From the NCBI GenBank assembly GCA_030028905.1, contig JALDYZ010000011.1, positions 1-64,000 of the forward strand: a stretch of 64,000 nt of DNA. Reading direction: 5' to 3'. Positions 34,544 through 43,632 of the stretch are shown one piece after another (the stretch's first letter is position 1; every line of letters begins with the position of its first letter). The position numbers and the translations under genes are program-made. Under the pieces are notes generated by a model that saw only the letters and a list, made by a program, of their open reading frames with translations, was not told the DNA's origin and ran no database searches. This stretch comes from Ferirhizobium litorale (GTDB lineage: Bacteria; Pseudomonadota; Alphaproteobacteria; Rhizobiales; Rhizobiaceae).

Positions 34544-35329
34544 TCAGTATCCGGAAGTCCCGTTGGCGGATTGCCCGCCACCGAGCACCACCAGAATGTC
34601 ATTGAGAAGGCCGGAAGCGCCGAAGCGGAACGTCGATGGTATCGGCCAGTCGGGCGCCATGATCGTTTCGGCCAGTCGCAGATAGAGTGCTGCGTCGGCG
34701 ACCGAGCCGATGCCTCCCGCCGGTTTGAAGCCCACATTGCGGCCGCTGTCGCGTATGACGCTCAACATGATGTCGGCGGCCTCCAGCGTGGCGTTGACAC
34801 TGACCTTTCCGGTCGACGTCTTGATGAAATCGGCACCGGCATCGATCGCGAGCTCGCTTGCCCGGTGGACGAGTGCCGGCTCCTTGATCTCGCCGGTCTC
34901 GAGGATGGTCTTCAGGGTCGCTGTCGGGCAAGCCGCGCGCACGGCCCTGACTATCTCGGTCACCGCGGTCTCATCGCCGGAAATCAATGCCTTATATGGG
35001 ATCACCAGATCGATTTCGTCCGCACCATCGGCGACCGCATCGCGCGCTTCGGCGACCACGTCGGCCACCTGCATGTCGCCGGAGGGGAAATTCACGACAG
35101 TGGCAATGCGTACCGGATGGCCGGGTCCGAGGATCGTACGGGCTCGGGCGACAAAGCGTGGCCAGATACAGATCGCCGCGGTGTTGCCATACGGTGTCTG
35201 CGCGCGGGCACACAGTTGGTCGATGGCGGCGGCGTCGCACTTCTCATCGAGATTCGTCAGATCGAGCAGGGACAAGGCGACACCGGCAACGATGCGCAGG
35301 CCATTCTCATGATTGGTCGTGTTCACCAT
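34544..35329 (-). CDS. deoC: Deoxyribose-phosphate aldolase
   Basis: 261 aa, a class I aldolase barrel. The Schiff-base Lys lies in ADFIKTSTGK and a second conserved Lys in VGFKPAGGIG. It cleaves deoxyribose 5-phosphate to acetaldehyde and glyceraldehyde 3-phosphate. The ATG at 35329 has GGAGATG about eight bases upstream; a TTG two codons earlier is possible. The start lies inside the end of punA (23-bp overlap), indicating coupling. Confidence 0.93.
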   Translation of the reverse strand: MVNTTNHENGLRIVAGVALSLLDLTNLDEKCDAAAIDQLCARAQTPYGNTAAICIWPRFVARARTILGPGHPVRIATVVNFPSGDMQVADVVAEARDAVADGADEIDLVIPYKALISGDETAVTEIVRAVRAACPTATLKTILETGEIKEPALVHRASELAIDAGADFIKTSTGKVSVNATLEAADIMLSVIRDSGRNVGFKPAGGIGSVADAALYLRLAETIMAPDWPIPSTFRFGASGLLNDILVVLGGGQSANGTSGY

Positions 35330-36116
35330 TGGCAATCATCTCCGTCAGTATGGCCGCCAGGCGCTGACCGCCTATGGGCGCCATATCCTTGGTTTCCTCG
35401 TGGCTGAGTTCAGCCCCGGTCATACCGGCACCAAAATTTGTAATCACGGATGCGGCTGCCACGCGAAGCCCGCAGAACCGTGCCAGTATCACCTCCGGGA
35501 CGGTCGACATTCCGACCGCATCCGCGCCAAGAATGCGCGCCATGCGTATCTCGGACGGGGTCTCGAAGCTAGGCCCTGAAAACCATATATAGACGCCGCG
35601 CATGAGGGGTACGGCAACCTTCTCGGCCGCGGCCTGCATCTGATGCGCAAGGTCGGAATCATACGCGCTGGTCATGCCGACAAAGCGCGCATCCGTTTCC
35701 TCCCCGATCAACGGATTCATGCCGGAGTAGTTTATGTGATCGGTGATCTGCATCACCGATCCAGGTGGCATGTCCTTGCGCAAGGATCCGGCGGAGTTTG
35801 TCAGGATCAAGGCACGAATACCCAATCCTTTCAGAACCTCGATCGGCCGCCGCATCGCCCTGGCATCGCCCTTTTCATAGTAGTGAGCGCGTCCCGACAG
35901 CATGATGACGGGGCGGTCGCCGAGGTGGCCGGCGACAAGTTCTCCGGCGTGGCCAGACACGCCGCTCACTGGAAAACCGGCCAGCTCCGAATAGGGTATG
36001 CGGATCGGATCACGAACTGCCTCAACCAGCGATCCCAGACCCGAGCCCAGCACCACGCCGTGACGCGGCATCAGTCCATTCAGCCGGTCAACGAGCAGAT
36101 CGATCACATCCGTCAT
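35307..36116 (-). CDS. punA: Purine nucleoside phosphorylase (trimeric, PNP type)
   Basis: 269 aa. Motifs are GVVLGSGLGSLVEAV (phosphate site), GRAHYYEKGD, ILTNSAGSL, SGPSFETPSEIRM and ASVITNFGAG. This belongs to the low-molecular-mass trimeric class that uses inosine and guanosine nucleosides. It releases the base and (deoxy)ribose 1-phosphate for DeoB. The start overlaps the end of cdd by 4 bp. Confidence 0.92.
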   Translation of the reverse strand: MTDVIDLLVDRLNGLMPRHGVVLGSGLGSLVEAVRDPIRIPYSELAGFPVSGVSGHAGELVAGHLGDRPVIMLSGRAHYYEKGDARAMRRPIEVLKGLGIRALILTNSAGSLRKDMPPGSVMQITDHINYSGMNPLIGEETDARFVGMTSAYDSDLAHQMQAAAEKVAVPLMRGVYIWFSGPSFETPSEIRMARILGADAVGMSTVPEVILARFCGLRVAAASVITNFGAGMTGAELSHEETKDMAPIGGQRLAAILTEMIANGEHDQS

Positions 36117-36505
36117 CCAAGGACCTCAGTTTCGAAGCTTGCCGGCAGGAGTTCTTCCATGGTCATCGTTTTCTTCACACCGACCTCGTCACAAAGATAG
36201 ATCTTCGTGTCCTTGCTGGCAAATTCGGATATCTTCTGGCGGCAACCGCCGCAGGGCGGGCAAAGCGGCATCTTCTCCGCGATCACCGCCATTTCGACGA
36301 TCCTCCGCGCGCCGCCCATGATCATCAGGCTGATCGCGGTCGGTTCGGCGCACCAGCCCTGCGGGAAAGAGATGTTCTCGATGTTGGCGCCGGTGTAGAT
36401 CTTGTCGTCGTCGGCGCGGATTGCCGCCCCGACGGGAAACTTCGAATACGGCGCATGGGCATGGACCATCGCGTCGCGCGCGGCCTCGAACAGGTCGTGG
36501 GACAT
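36113..36505 (-). CDS. cdd: Cytidine deaminase
   Basis: 130 aa, the short tetrameric class. Zinc ligands and catalytic Glu are in WCAEPTAI (Cys and Glu) and CPPCGGCRQ (two Cys). It deaminates cytidine and deoxycytidine to (deoxy)uridine. It lies 3 bp behind the second permease gene and overlaps punA, within one operon. Confidence 0.95.
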   Translation of the reverse strand: MSHDLFEAARDAMVHAHAPYSKFPVGAAIRADDDKIYTGANIENISFPQGWCAEPTAISLMIMGGARRIVEMAVIAEKMPLCPPCGGCRQKISEFASKDTKIYLCDEVGVKKTMTMEELLPASFETEVLG

Positions 36506-36508
36506 CTC

Positions 36509-37480
36509 TTATCTTTCCTTTACATAGGGCACGCCGCCGGCCTTGGGCGGACGCGCTACACCGATGAAACCCGCGAGCAGGACACAGGTCAGGATATAAG
36601 GCAGCGCCTGGAAGATCTGCACAGGCACTTCGCCGATAAGCGGCACGGATTTTCCTTGCATGAAGTTGGCAAAGGCATCGAGAAAGCCGAAAAGCAGGCA
36701 GGCAAACATGACCGGCACCGGCTTCCACTTGGCGAAGATCAGGGCAGCGAGCGCGATATAGCCCTTGCCCGCCGACATGTCCTTGATGAAGGCGGCCGAC
36801 TGGGCAATGGCAAGATAGGTGCCGGACAGCCCGCAGAGGATGCCGGCGCAGATCACCGCGCGGTATCGGAGCCAAGTGACCGAGATGCCGGCGGTATCGA
36901 CAGCGCCCGGATTTTCGCCGACCGCGCGCATGCGCAGGCCGAAGCGGGTGCGATAGAGGATCCACCACGAGATTGGCACGGCGGCAAAGGCGAAATAGGT
37001 CAGGATGTTGTTGCCGGAAATGACATTGGCATAGAGCGGACCCAGTACCGGGACATCTCGCAACGCATCGACGCCGGGAAGCGTGATGGGAGAAAAGCGC
37101 GCCGTATTCGGTAGTTGCGGGGTGCGCCCGCCCTGCCCGAACCAGGCCTGGCCGAGCACGATGGTGAGCCCCGCCACGATGAAGTTGATAGCGACGCCGG
37201 AAATGATCTGGTTGCCGCGATTGGTGATGGAGGCAAAGCCGTGTACCAGCGCGAAGGCCACCGATACACCGATGCCGGAAAGAAGGCCAAGCCAGGCGGA
37301 ACCTGTAATATAGGCGGCACAAGCGGACGCGAAAGCGGCGGCCAGCATCTTGCCCTCGAGGCCGATGTCGAACACGCCCGCGCGTTCGGAGAAAAGCCCT
37401 GCCAGGGCCGTGAAAATCAGGGGAATCGACAGACGGATCGTCGAGCCGAGGATGCTGATAAAGATATCGACGAATTCCAT
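36509..37480 (-). CDS. ABC nucleoside transporter, permease 2
   Basis: 323 aa with about eight to nine membrane helices and the BPD_transp_2 (LivH/RbsC-type) fold. ERAGVFDIGLEGKMLAAAF is the characteristic stretch of BmpA-type nucleoside permeases, and RTRFGLRMRAVGENPGAVDT is the cytoplasmic coupling loop. GAGGA seven bases upstream supports the start at 37480. It pairs with the permease encoded 10 bp upstream. Confidence 0.88.
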   Translation of the reverse strand: MEFVDIFISILGSTIRLSIPLIFTALAGLFSERAGVFDIGLEGKMLAAAFASACAAYITGSAWLGLLSGIGVSVAFALVHGFASITNRGNQIISGVAINFIVAGLTIVLGQAWFGQGGRTPQLPNTARFSPITLPGVDALRDVPVLGPLYANVISGNNILTYFAFAAVPISWWILYRTRFGLRMRAVGENPGAVDTAGISVTWLRYRAVICAGILCGLSGTYLAIAQSAAFIKDMSAGKGYIALAALIFAKWKPVPVMFACLLFGFLDAFANFMQGKSVPLIGEVPVQIFQALPYILTCVLLAGFIGVARPPKAGGVPYVKER

Positions 37481-37490
37481 CAGAGCATCC

Positions 37491-38594
37491 TCACGCCGAC
37501 GCGAATTTCTGATAGGCGACCACAATCGCCGGACGGAACATGTACTCCAGAGCACCGGCGAACAAGATAACCAGCCCCTGGATGACGAGGATCATCTCGC
37601 GGGTAATCGTCGGCATCTCGAACGAGAGATCGGCGCCGCCCTGGTACAGTATACCGAAGAGGATGGCTGCGAGTATGATACCGACCGGATGGTTGCGGCC
37701 CATCAGCGACACCGCGATGCCGACGAAACCGGCGCCGCCGACGAACTCCACCTGCAGGCGCGCGGATGCCCCCAGCACCGGATTGAGCGCCATCATTCCA
37801 GCCAGGCCGCCTGAAATCAGCATGGTAATGATGACTATGCGGGCATAGGGTATGCCGGCATAGGCGGCGGCACTGGGGCTAATGCCAAGTGTGCGCATCT
37901 CGTAGCCGAGCTTGGTGCGCCAGATCAGCACCCATACGAGGAAGCACATCAACAGGGCGATCAGGAACGACACGTTGAACGGCGCGGGGCCGAGCTTCAT
38001 GCCGAACATCGCCATCAGCCAGTCGAGTTTCGGCAACTGGCCGCCCTCCAGAAAAGTACGGGTTTCCGGCGCCATCTTGCCCGGCACGATCAGCACATTC
38101 ACCAGCAGATACACCATGAAAGCCGCGGCGATGTAGTTGAACATGATCGTGGTGATGACGATGTGGCTGCCGCGCTTCGCCTGCAGCCAGGCCGGCAGAA
38201 GGGCCCAGGCGGCGCCAAAGGCGGCCGCGCCAAGGACGGCAAACGGCATCGTCACATACCAGGGCACATAGTGGTCAAGCGCCAGGGCCACGAGAGCCGC
38301 ACCAAGTCCGCCGAGATAGGCCTGCCCTTCGGAGCCGATATTGAAGAGGCCCGCGTGAATGGCGACGGCGACCGAAAGACCGGTGAAGATGAAATTCGTC
38401 GCATAATACAACGTGAAGCCGACGCCCTCGCCACGGCCGAGCGCGCCATCAAGCATCAGCCAAAGGGCGTCCAGCGGGTTTTCGCCGATGAACCAGACCA
38501 CCAGCCCCGATATCAGGAAGGCAAGCGTCAGGTTGAGCAGCGGAATGAGGCCGTAGTTGATCCAATTGGGAAGGGGCACGGAAGCGGTACTCAT
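37491..38594 (-). CDS. ABC nucleoside transporter, permease 1
   Basis: 367 aa, multi-spanning. It has HAGLFNIGSEGQAYLGGLGA and RTKLGYEMRTLGISPSAAA, the same two landmarks as permease 2, so both halves of the channel are encoded. GAGGT precedes the ATG at 38594; six further codons upstream are open but unlikely. It starts 7 bp behind the ATPase gene. Confidence 0.88.
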   Translation of the reverse strand: MSTASVPLPNWINYGLIPLLNLTLAFLISGLVVWFIGENPLDALWLMLDGALGRGEGVGFTLYYATNFIFTGLSVAVAIHAGLFNIGSEGQAYLGGLGAALVALALDHYVPWYVTMPFAVLGAAAFGAAWALLPAWLQAKRGSHIVITTIMFNYIAAAFMVYLLVNVLIVPGKMAPETRTFLEGGQLPKLDWLMAMFGMKLGPAPFNVSFLIALLMCFLVWVLIWRTKLGYEMRTLGISPSAAAYAGIPYARIVIITMLISGGLAGMMALNPVLGASARLQVEFVGGAGFVGIAVSLMGRNHPVGIILAAILFGILYQGGADLSFEMPTITREMILVIQGLVILFAGALEYMFRPAIVVAYQKFASA

Positions 38595-38601
38595 ATGGAC
38601 C

Positions 38602-40113
38602 TCATGCGGCAATGCCGGCCATCATCAGGCCGAGGGTCTGTTCACCAGCTTCCGCAGTCTTCTCGCCGACCACTTGGCCCGCGAACATCACCAGGATTCG
38701 GTCTGAAAGGGAGCGGATCTCGTCGAGTTCGACCGAAACCAGCAGGATCGCCTTGCCGCTGTCGCGCATCTCGATGATGCGCTTGTGGATGAATTCGATC
38801 GCCCCGATATCGACGCCGCGGGTCGGCTGGCCGATGATCAGGATTTTCGGGTCTCGCTCGATCTCGCGGGCGACGACGATTTTCTGCTGGTTGCCACCGG
38901 AAAAATTCGCAGTCTTGAGGCGCGCGTTCGGCGGGCGGATGTCGTATTTTTCGATCTTTTCCACCGCATCTGCACGGATCGCATCGAGATCGAGGAAAGG
39001 GCCGCGGCCGAATTTCGGATCACGGTGGTAGCCGAGCACCGAATTCTCGTATTCCTCGAACTTCAGCACGAGGCCCATGTGATGTCGGTCCTCGGGAATA
39101 TGGGCCAGGCCAAGCTGGCGCAGTCGAGCCGGGTCGATACCTGCAATCGGCTGGTCATCCAACCTTATTTCTCCGGATACCGGCGCCCGGATGCCCGTGA
39201 TGGCTTCCAGCAATTCGGATTGTCCGTTTCCGGCGACGCCGGCGATCCCGACGATCTCGCCGGCGCGCACGTCGAAGGACACGTTGTCGACCATCGTGAC
39301 GCCACGGCTGTCCTTGACGGTGAGATTGCGGACCGAAAGAACCACGTCACCAGCCTTGGCCTCGCCCTTTTCCACCCGCAACAGCACGCGCCGGCCGACC
39401 ATCAATTCGGCCAGTTCCTCCACAGTGGTCTCCGCCGTCTTGCGAGTGGCCACCATCTCGCCGCGCCGCATGACGGAAACCTCGTCGGTGATCGCCATGA
39501 TCTCGCGCAGCTTGTGTGTGATGAAGATGACCGTTTTGCCCTGGTCGCGCAGCACGCCGAGAATACGAAACAAATGATCCGCTTCCGCCGGTGTCAACAC
39601 GCCCGTCGGCTCGTCGAGGATCAGGATTTCGGCGCCGCGATACATAGCCTTCAGGATCTCGACCCGTTGCTGCAGGCCAACGGGGAGTTCCTCTATCACC
39701 GCATCCGGATCGACCTCTAGACCATATTCTTCCTCGAGGCGCTTCAACTCCGCCCTCGCGGAAGCAACCCCCTTGGCCAGCAGGCTGCCACCTTCGGCGC
39801 CGAGCATGACATTCTCAAGGACGGTAAAATTCTCCACCAGCATGAAGTGCTGGTGCACCATACCAATGCCGGCATTGATCGCCGCCTGGCTGTCGCGGAT
39901 ATGGACGGGATTGCCGTCGATCCGGATCTCGCCGCTATCGGCATGATAGAAGCCGTAGAGAATCGACATCAATGTCGACTTTCCGGCACCGTTCTCGCCA
40001 ATGATTCCATGGATGGTACCCTTGGTGACGGTGAGATTGATGTTCTTGTTGGCGTGGACCGCGCCGAACTTCTTGTCTATGCCCACAAGTTCGATAGCTG
40101 GGGTTTGGCTCAC
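38602..40113 (-). CDS. ABC nucleoside transporter, duplicated ATPase
   Basis: 503 aa with two nucleotide-binding halves. NBD1 has Walker A GENGAGKSTLMS and Walker B ILILDEPTGVLTPAE. NBD2 has the degenerate P-loop GVAGNGQSELLE and signature NFSGGNQQKIVVARE. This matches the RbsA/YufO-type ATPases that serve BmpA-dependent nucleoside uptake. It follows the binding-protein gene by 81 bp across a hairpin. Confidence 0.9.
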   Translation of the reverse strand: MSQTPAIELVGIDKKFGAVHANKNINLTVTKGTIHGIIGENGAGKSTLMSILYGFYHADSGEIRIDGNPVHIRDSQAAINAGIGMVHQHFMLVENFTVLENVMLGAEGGSLLAKGVASARAELKRLEEEYGLEVDPDAVIEELPVGLQQRVEILKAMYRGAEILILDEPTGVLTPAEADHLFRILGVLRDQGKTVIFITHKLREIMAITDEVSVMRRGEMVATRKTAETTVEELAELMVGRRVLLRVEKGEAKAGDVVLSVRNLTVKDSRGVTMVDNVSFDVRAGEIVGIAGVAGNGQSELLEAITGIRAPVSGEIRLDDQPIAGIDPARLRQLGLAHIPEDRHHMGLVLKFEEYENSVLGYHRDPKFGRGPFLDLDAIRADAVEKIEKYDIRPPNARLKTANFSGGNQQKIVVAREIERDPKILIIGQPTRGVDIGAIEFIHKRIIEMRDSGKAILLVSVELDEIRSLSDRILVMFAGQVVGEKTAEAGEQTLGLMMAGIAA

Positions 40114-40142
40114 TATGCAGCTCCAGAAACCGGATATGAAAA

Positions 40143-40178
40143 GGGCGCATGACAGGCCTCGCGGACCGCCATGCGCCC
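40143..40178 (-). other. Intercistronic hairpin between bmpA-like gene and ATPase
   Basis: GGGCGCATG and CATGCGCCC form a perfect 9-bp stem with an 18-base loop and no U-tract. At this position in transporter operons such hairpins usually protect the upstream binding-protein mRNA and lower expression of the downstream genes. The role is inferred. Confidence 0.6.
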
Positions 40179-40194
40179 AACTTTCTACATCACA

Positions 40195-41187
40195 TCATTC
40201 CGGGCACGAATTGTCCGACATGTAGTCGTGGACCTTTACGGCGCCAGAAATGATATCGGCCTTGGCCTTGTCGACCGCCGCCTGCATTTCCGGAGTGATG
40301 AGGCTGCGGTTGTAGTCGTCAAGCGCCCAACCAACGCCGTCCTGCGCCACGCCGAGTGCCTGGACGCCGGGGGTGAACTTGTCGCCCTTGGAATCGACAA
40401 AGGCATTGTAGACCGCCAGATCGACGCGCTTGACCATCGACGTCAGAACCGAACCCGGGTGCAGGTAGTTCTGGTTGCTGTCGACACCAATCGAGAACTT
40501 GCCATTGTCGGCCGCTGTCTGCAGCACGCCGAGACCGGTCGCTCCGGCAGCCGCGTAGATCACGTCGGCGCCCTGGTCGATCTGGTTCTTGGTGAGCTCA
40601 CCACCACGGACCGGGTCATTCCAGGCAGCGCCGGTCGTGCCGGTCATGTTCTGGAGAACCTCGATATTCGGGTTGGCCGCGCGGGCACCCTGCTCGTAGC
40701 CGCATTCGAACTTGCGGATCAGCGGGATATCCATGCCGCCGACGAAACCGACCTTGCCGGTTTTGGATGCGAGCCCGGCAAGCACGCCGACGAGATAGGA
40801 TCCCTCGTGCTCGGCATAGACGACCGAGCGGACATTCGGCTTGTCGACGACGGAATCGACCAGTACGAACTGGGTATCCGGGAATTCGGCTGCAACCTTT
40901 TCGATTGCCGACGTCCAGGCGAAGGAGACCGCGACAACCGGATTGTAGCCGCGGCTTGCGAAATTGCGGATAGCCTGCTCGCCCTGCGTATCGCCGGTCG
41001 GCTCGAAGTCGCGGTATTCGATGCCGGTTTCCGCCTTGAATTTTTCTGCGCCGTTAAAAGCAGCTTCATTGAAGGATTTGTCGAATTTCCCGCCGGTTCC
41101 GTAGACGAGCGCCGGCTTGATATCCGCGGCAAGCGCCGTTGCCGACATCGCAGCCATGGCAAGAAGAGTCAAAAGGGATTCTTTCAT
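40195..41187 (-). CDS. BmpA-family nucleoside-binding protein
   Basis: 330 aa. The signal peptide (MKESLLTLLAMAAMSATALA) should be cut near ALA-ADI. The mature protein has the PnrA/Med layout: GGKFDKSFNEAAFNGAEKF early, SFAWTSAIEKVAAEFPDTQF, and YAAAGATGLGVLQTAADNG plus IGVDSNQNYL late. It binds nucleosides in the periplasm and delivers them to the permeases encoded downstream. It heads the long reverse operon that runs through cdd, punA, deoC and deoA. Confidence 0.9.
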   Translation of the reverse strand: MKESLLTLLAMAAMSATALAADIKPALVYGTGGKFDKSFNEAAFNGAEKFKAETGIEYRDFEPTGDTQGEQAIRNFASRGYNPVVAVSFAWTSAIEKVAAEFPDTQFVLVDSVVDKPNVRSVVYAEHEGSYLVGVLAGLASKTGKVGFVGGMDIPLIRKFECGYEQGARAANPNIEVLQNMTGTTGAAWNDPVRGGELTKNQIDQGADVIYAAAGATGLGVLQTAADNGKFSIGVDSNQNYLHPGSVLTSMVKRVDLAVYNAFVDSKGDKFTPGVQALGVAQDGVGWALDDYNRSLITPEMQAAVDKAKADIISGAVKVHDYMSDNSCPE

Positions 41188-41621
41188 AGTGCAGCCCTGT
41201 TGTTGCTATTGATCTTGTTGGGTCCTCCCGCAAGCCCGTTTCCAGACATGTCTGCGGAACCACCGGCCCCTTTTCCATAGGCCTGGCTGGCGGCATCCTT
41301 GCATGGCTCTACAAAAAATTCATCAGAAATTTTTCGGATGGTAAAGATTTGTGGGAATTGTCAAATTTCCACTCCGATCGGGGAAAATGTGGTGATCCTC
41401 CATCGCATTTCGCATCCTCGCGCACTCGCACAAGGGCAACCTACCGGCGAAAACTGTATCGCTCGCCGACTGTACTCCGTGAAATATTGATGCTTCCAAT
41501 GACATCCTTACATTACATGAATGATTACTTGGTATACCGTTCTTCTATGATACGTATTCCCGGACTTCTACGGTCTCTATTCGCAGGCCGACCGGGACGT
41601 CGCCGCCGATGGCGATCCGGC
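41188..41621. other. Intergenic region upstream of the nucleoside operon
   Basis: 434 bp with no gene found. It is AT-richer than the flanks and must hold the promoter of the transporter/salvage operon. I see no clear DeoR- or CytR-type operator and no recognisable riboswitch. Confidence 0.4.
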
Positions 41622-41939
41622 TCAAGCGGCGAAGCGGCCGGCCGTCGGCCGCCGTTTATACGCCAGCATCCAAAGAAGCAGCGAGACCGTCAGCATCACT
41701 GCGAAGGCGGGTTGTGCCAGCACCCAGCCGATCCCGAGTTCCCAGGCGAGTGGATGCATCCGCCGCTCGACGAAGGATTCGGAAATGATCAGGGTGGTCG
41801 GGCTTGCGTCGAGCCACGCATCGCCGAAACTGGTGAGCACCAATCGTGACGCAGATACGGACTGTATCGAATCGATTGTCGCGGCGATGACCGCGACCAC
41901 AAGGGCGATGAGACTGAGGAACCGGATGAAGAACCGCAT
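41622..41939 (-). CDS. Small membrane protein, unknown function
   Basis: 105 aa with an N-terminal membrane helix (IRFLSLIALVVAVIAATID) and a second one near residue 75 (AFAVMLTVSLLLWMLAY). The loop between carries LVLTSFGDAWLDASPTTL, and the tail is basic. The start at 41939 (MRFFIRF) has AAGAGAA six bases upstream. Similar two-helix proteins with an FGDAW-like loop are common in rhizobia, but I know no function for them. Confidence 0.65.
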   Translation of the reverse strand: MRFFIRFLSLIALVVAVIAATIDSIQSVSASRLVLTSFGDAWLDASPTTLIISESFVERRMHPLAWELGIGWVLAQPAFAVMLTVSLLLWMLAYKRRPTAGRFAA

Positions 41940-42166
41940 GATATTCTCTTGGATCGAATCCACGATGGTCAACGCCCGTCCCGCGAACGATATCCACGCT
42001 AGGCAAAGGATAGTTGGCTGATCGGGCAAGCGCAATGGCGGCGTTGAAAACAGAATTGCCCTGGAGACCAAAAATACCTCAGGGGTGGGTTGATCCTTGT
42101 GAAATCCTCGGTATATATCGCGCCCGACCGGCGTGATCGATTTTCTCCAAAAATCATCCGGCAAGT

Positions 42167-42256
42167 GGACAGGTGGCCGAGTGGTTTAAGGCGCACGCCT
42201 GGAACGCGTGTGTACGTGAAAGCGTACCGAGGGTTCGAATCCCTCTCTGTCCGCCA
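42167..42256 (+). tRNA. tRNA-Ser (anticodon GGA)
   Basis: A 90-nt cloverleaf with acceptor stem GGACAGG, D-arm with GGCCGAGTGG, and anticodon stem CACGC/GCGTG around loop CTGGAAC, giving anticodon GGA. It has the long variable arm of class II tRNAs, the T-arm GGTTCGAATCC and encoded CCA. The region downstream holds gene fragments, consistent with use of its 3' end as an integration site. Confidence 0.95.
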
Positions 42257-42480
42257 TTTGGCTTTCTAAATATTTGTTTTTTACGTTTCGGCTATGTATT
42301 TTTGGTTAGACCATCATGCAGCCATCACATGCGTTTCCTCACCACGATACATAAAAAGTTTTTGGCGACGGATATTGTCGTTTCGCGACCCATGCGGTTG
42401 CATGCGCCTTCATCAAACTGGAAAATGATCCATCCTCCGGCATTTCGCGGGAACCACCGGGCGTCACCCACCACGCGACG

Positions 42481-42600
42481 ATGGAAACGAGGATCACCGA
42501 CTTCGTCCGCTTCGGCGTCGTCACACTGTTCGCCTACTGGTCATACATGCTCATCGACGGGTGCCGCGGTTATGCCAACTGCGATCGTATGAATTCATAG
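42481..42600 (+). CDS. Possible 39-aa membrane peptide or fragment
   Basis: A short frame starting METRITDFVRFGVVTLFAYW with one hydrophobic helix and a Cys-containing tail, CRGYANC. The beginning resembles the N-terminal helix of AI-2E-type permeases, so it may be the remnant of a truncated permease gene. There is no convincing ribosome site. It lies in a region of decayed genes behind tRNA-Ser. Confidence 0.3.
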   Translation: METRITDFVRFGVVTLFAYWSYMLIDGCRGYANCDRMNS

Positions 42601-42655
42601 GGAGGTGCATGTTAGTTGTATGGCGGAATCTGCGCCTCGCCAAGGTGCAGAAGTG

Positions 42656-42914
42656 TCAGTCAGAGACTGAAGATCCGGCGGCTCTCAACCCGGTGATGAA
42701 ATTCTCCTGGTCTTGTGCGACGGAAGCGAAGGCCGATTTCATGCCTAAGATTTGCCAGGAATGCCGGCGCATTGCGGTCGAACCATTGCCGTTCCACTTG
42801 CGCTTCGGCGAGCTTGCCGCGTTTTCCCAGGATGGCGGCCAGAATCAGGTGATAGATCGTGTTGCCGTGAAGATCCGCGAGCCCATTGCTCCGCGGTTCG
42901 ATAGTCGCCGTCAT
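42656..42914 (-). pseudogene. C-terminal fragment of an adenylate-cyclase-type TPR protein
   Basis: The minus strand gives HLILAAILGKRGKLAEAQVE and FLANLRHEIGLRF, followed after a frameshift by AQDQENFITGLRAAG and a stop. This pattern is that of the C-terminal TPR end of rhizobial cyclase-like TPR proteins. No N-terminal part is found nearby, so it is a leftover. Confidence 0.4.
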
Positions 42915-42958
42915 TCGAGCACGGGTAAGTGACCTGAAGGAGGAACTGCTCGCCGAGG

Positions 42959-43438
42959 CGGGTGCGCGTGCTGACCAACTCGCTCGCTTCGAAAAACCAG
43001 TTCGCCACGCATTCGGGCTATACCAAGACCCGCAGGCGCCTGCTCAAGAACGGATTGGAGCTCTACGAACTGCGCCCGGACACGGATGTATTCCGGTCGG
43101 GCTGGTCGCTCCGTTCCGGGGGGCCCGGGCTGCCTTGCACACCAAGGCCATGGTCTTCGATCGCAAGGCCGTGTTCATCGGCAGCTTCAACCTCGATCCG
43201 CGATCTGCCGTGATCAACACGGAAGCCGGCCTCTACATCGAGAGCCCGGAACTTGCCGCGAGGCTGACCGCTTATATGGCAGCCGGCGCCGCGCCCGCCA
43301 ACAGCTAATGGCGGGATCGCTTAGGAGACGGTGCGGGACGGCGAGATCGTTCGCTACCGGGACGAGCCCGAAACGGGGTTCCGCCGGCGGTTCGTCGCCG
43401 ACTTCGTGAAACTCCTGCCGATCGACGCGCAAGTCTGA
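42959..43438 (+). pseudogene. Phospholipase D-family (cardiolipin synthase-like) C-terminal fragment
   Basis: Two or three frames together give RVRVLTNSLASKNQ, RRRLLKNGLELYELRPDTD, then after a shift ALHTKAMVFDRKAVFIGSFN and LDPRSAVINTEAGLYIESPE, and after a stop DEPETGFRRRFVADFVKLLP. The HxK box with the downstream Ser/Phe-Asn run is the second catalytic HKD motif of the family. The N-terminal half is missing and the frame is broken at least twice, so it is not functional. Confidence 0.78.
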
Positions 43439-43632
43439 CATCGATCGCTTTGCAACCGGCGCGCGGTTTCAGGGGCCGCAACTCGGTGACGCATGCGTGA
43501 TTTCTCCCGCAGGTATGCTACGCTGTTGGCCAGGGAAATCATTGCGTGTGAAAAATGTAGTGGCGAAGGGATAGGTGTGAGCCTTCGGCGAGCAGCCGAA
43601 AGACACATCTCACAATTCGGGGAGACCTCCAG

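Noticed and set aside
41188-41621. Possible purine riboswitch before the nucleoside transporter operon
   Set aside because: No purine-aptamer core or conserved loop sequences could be found in this gap on the minus strand.
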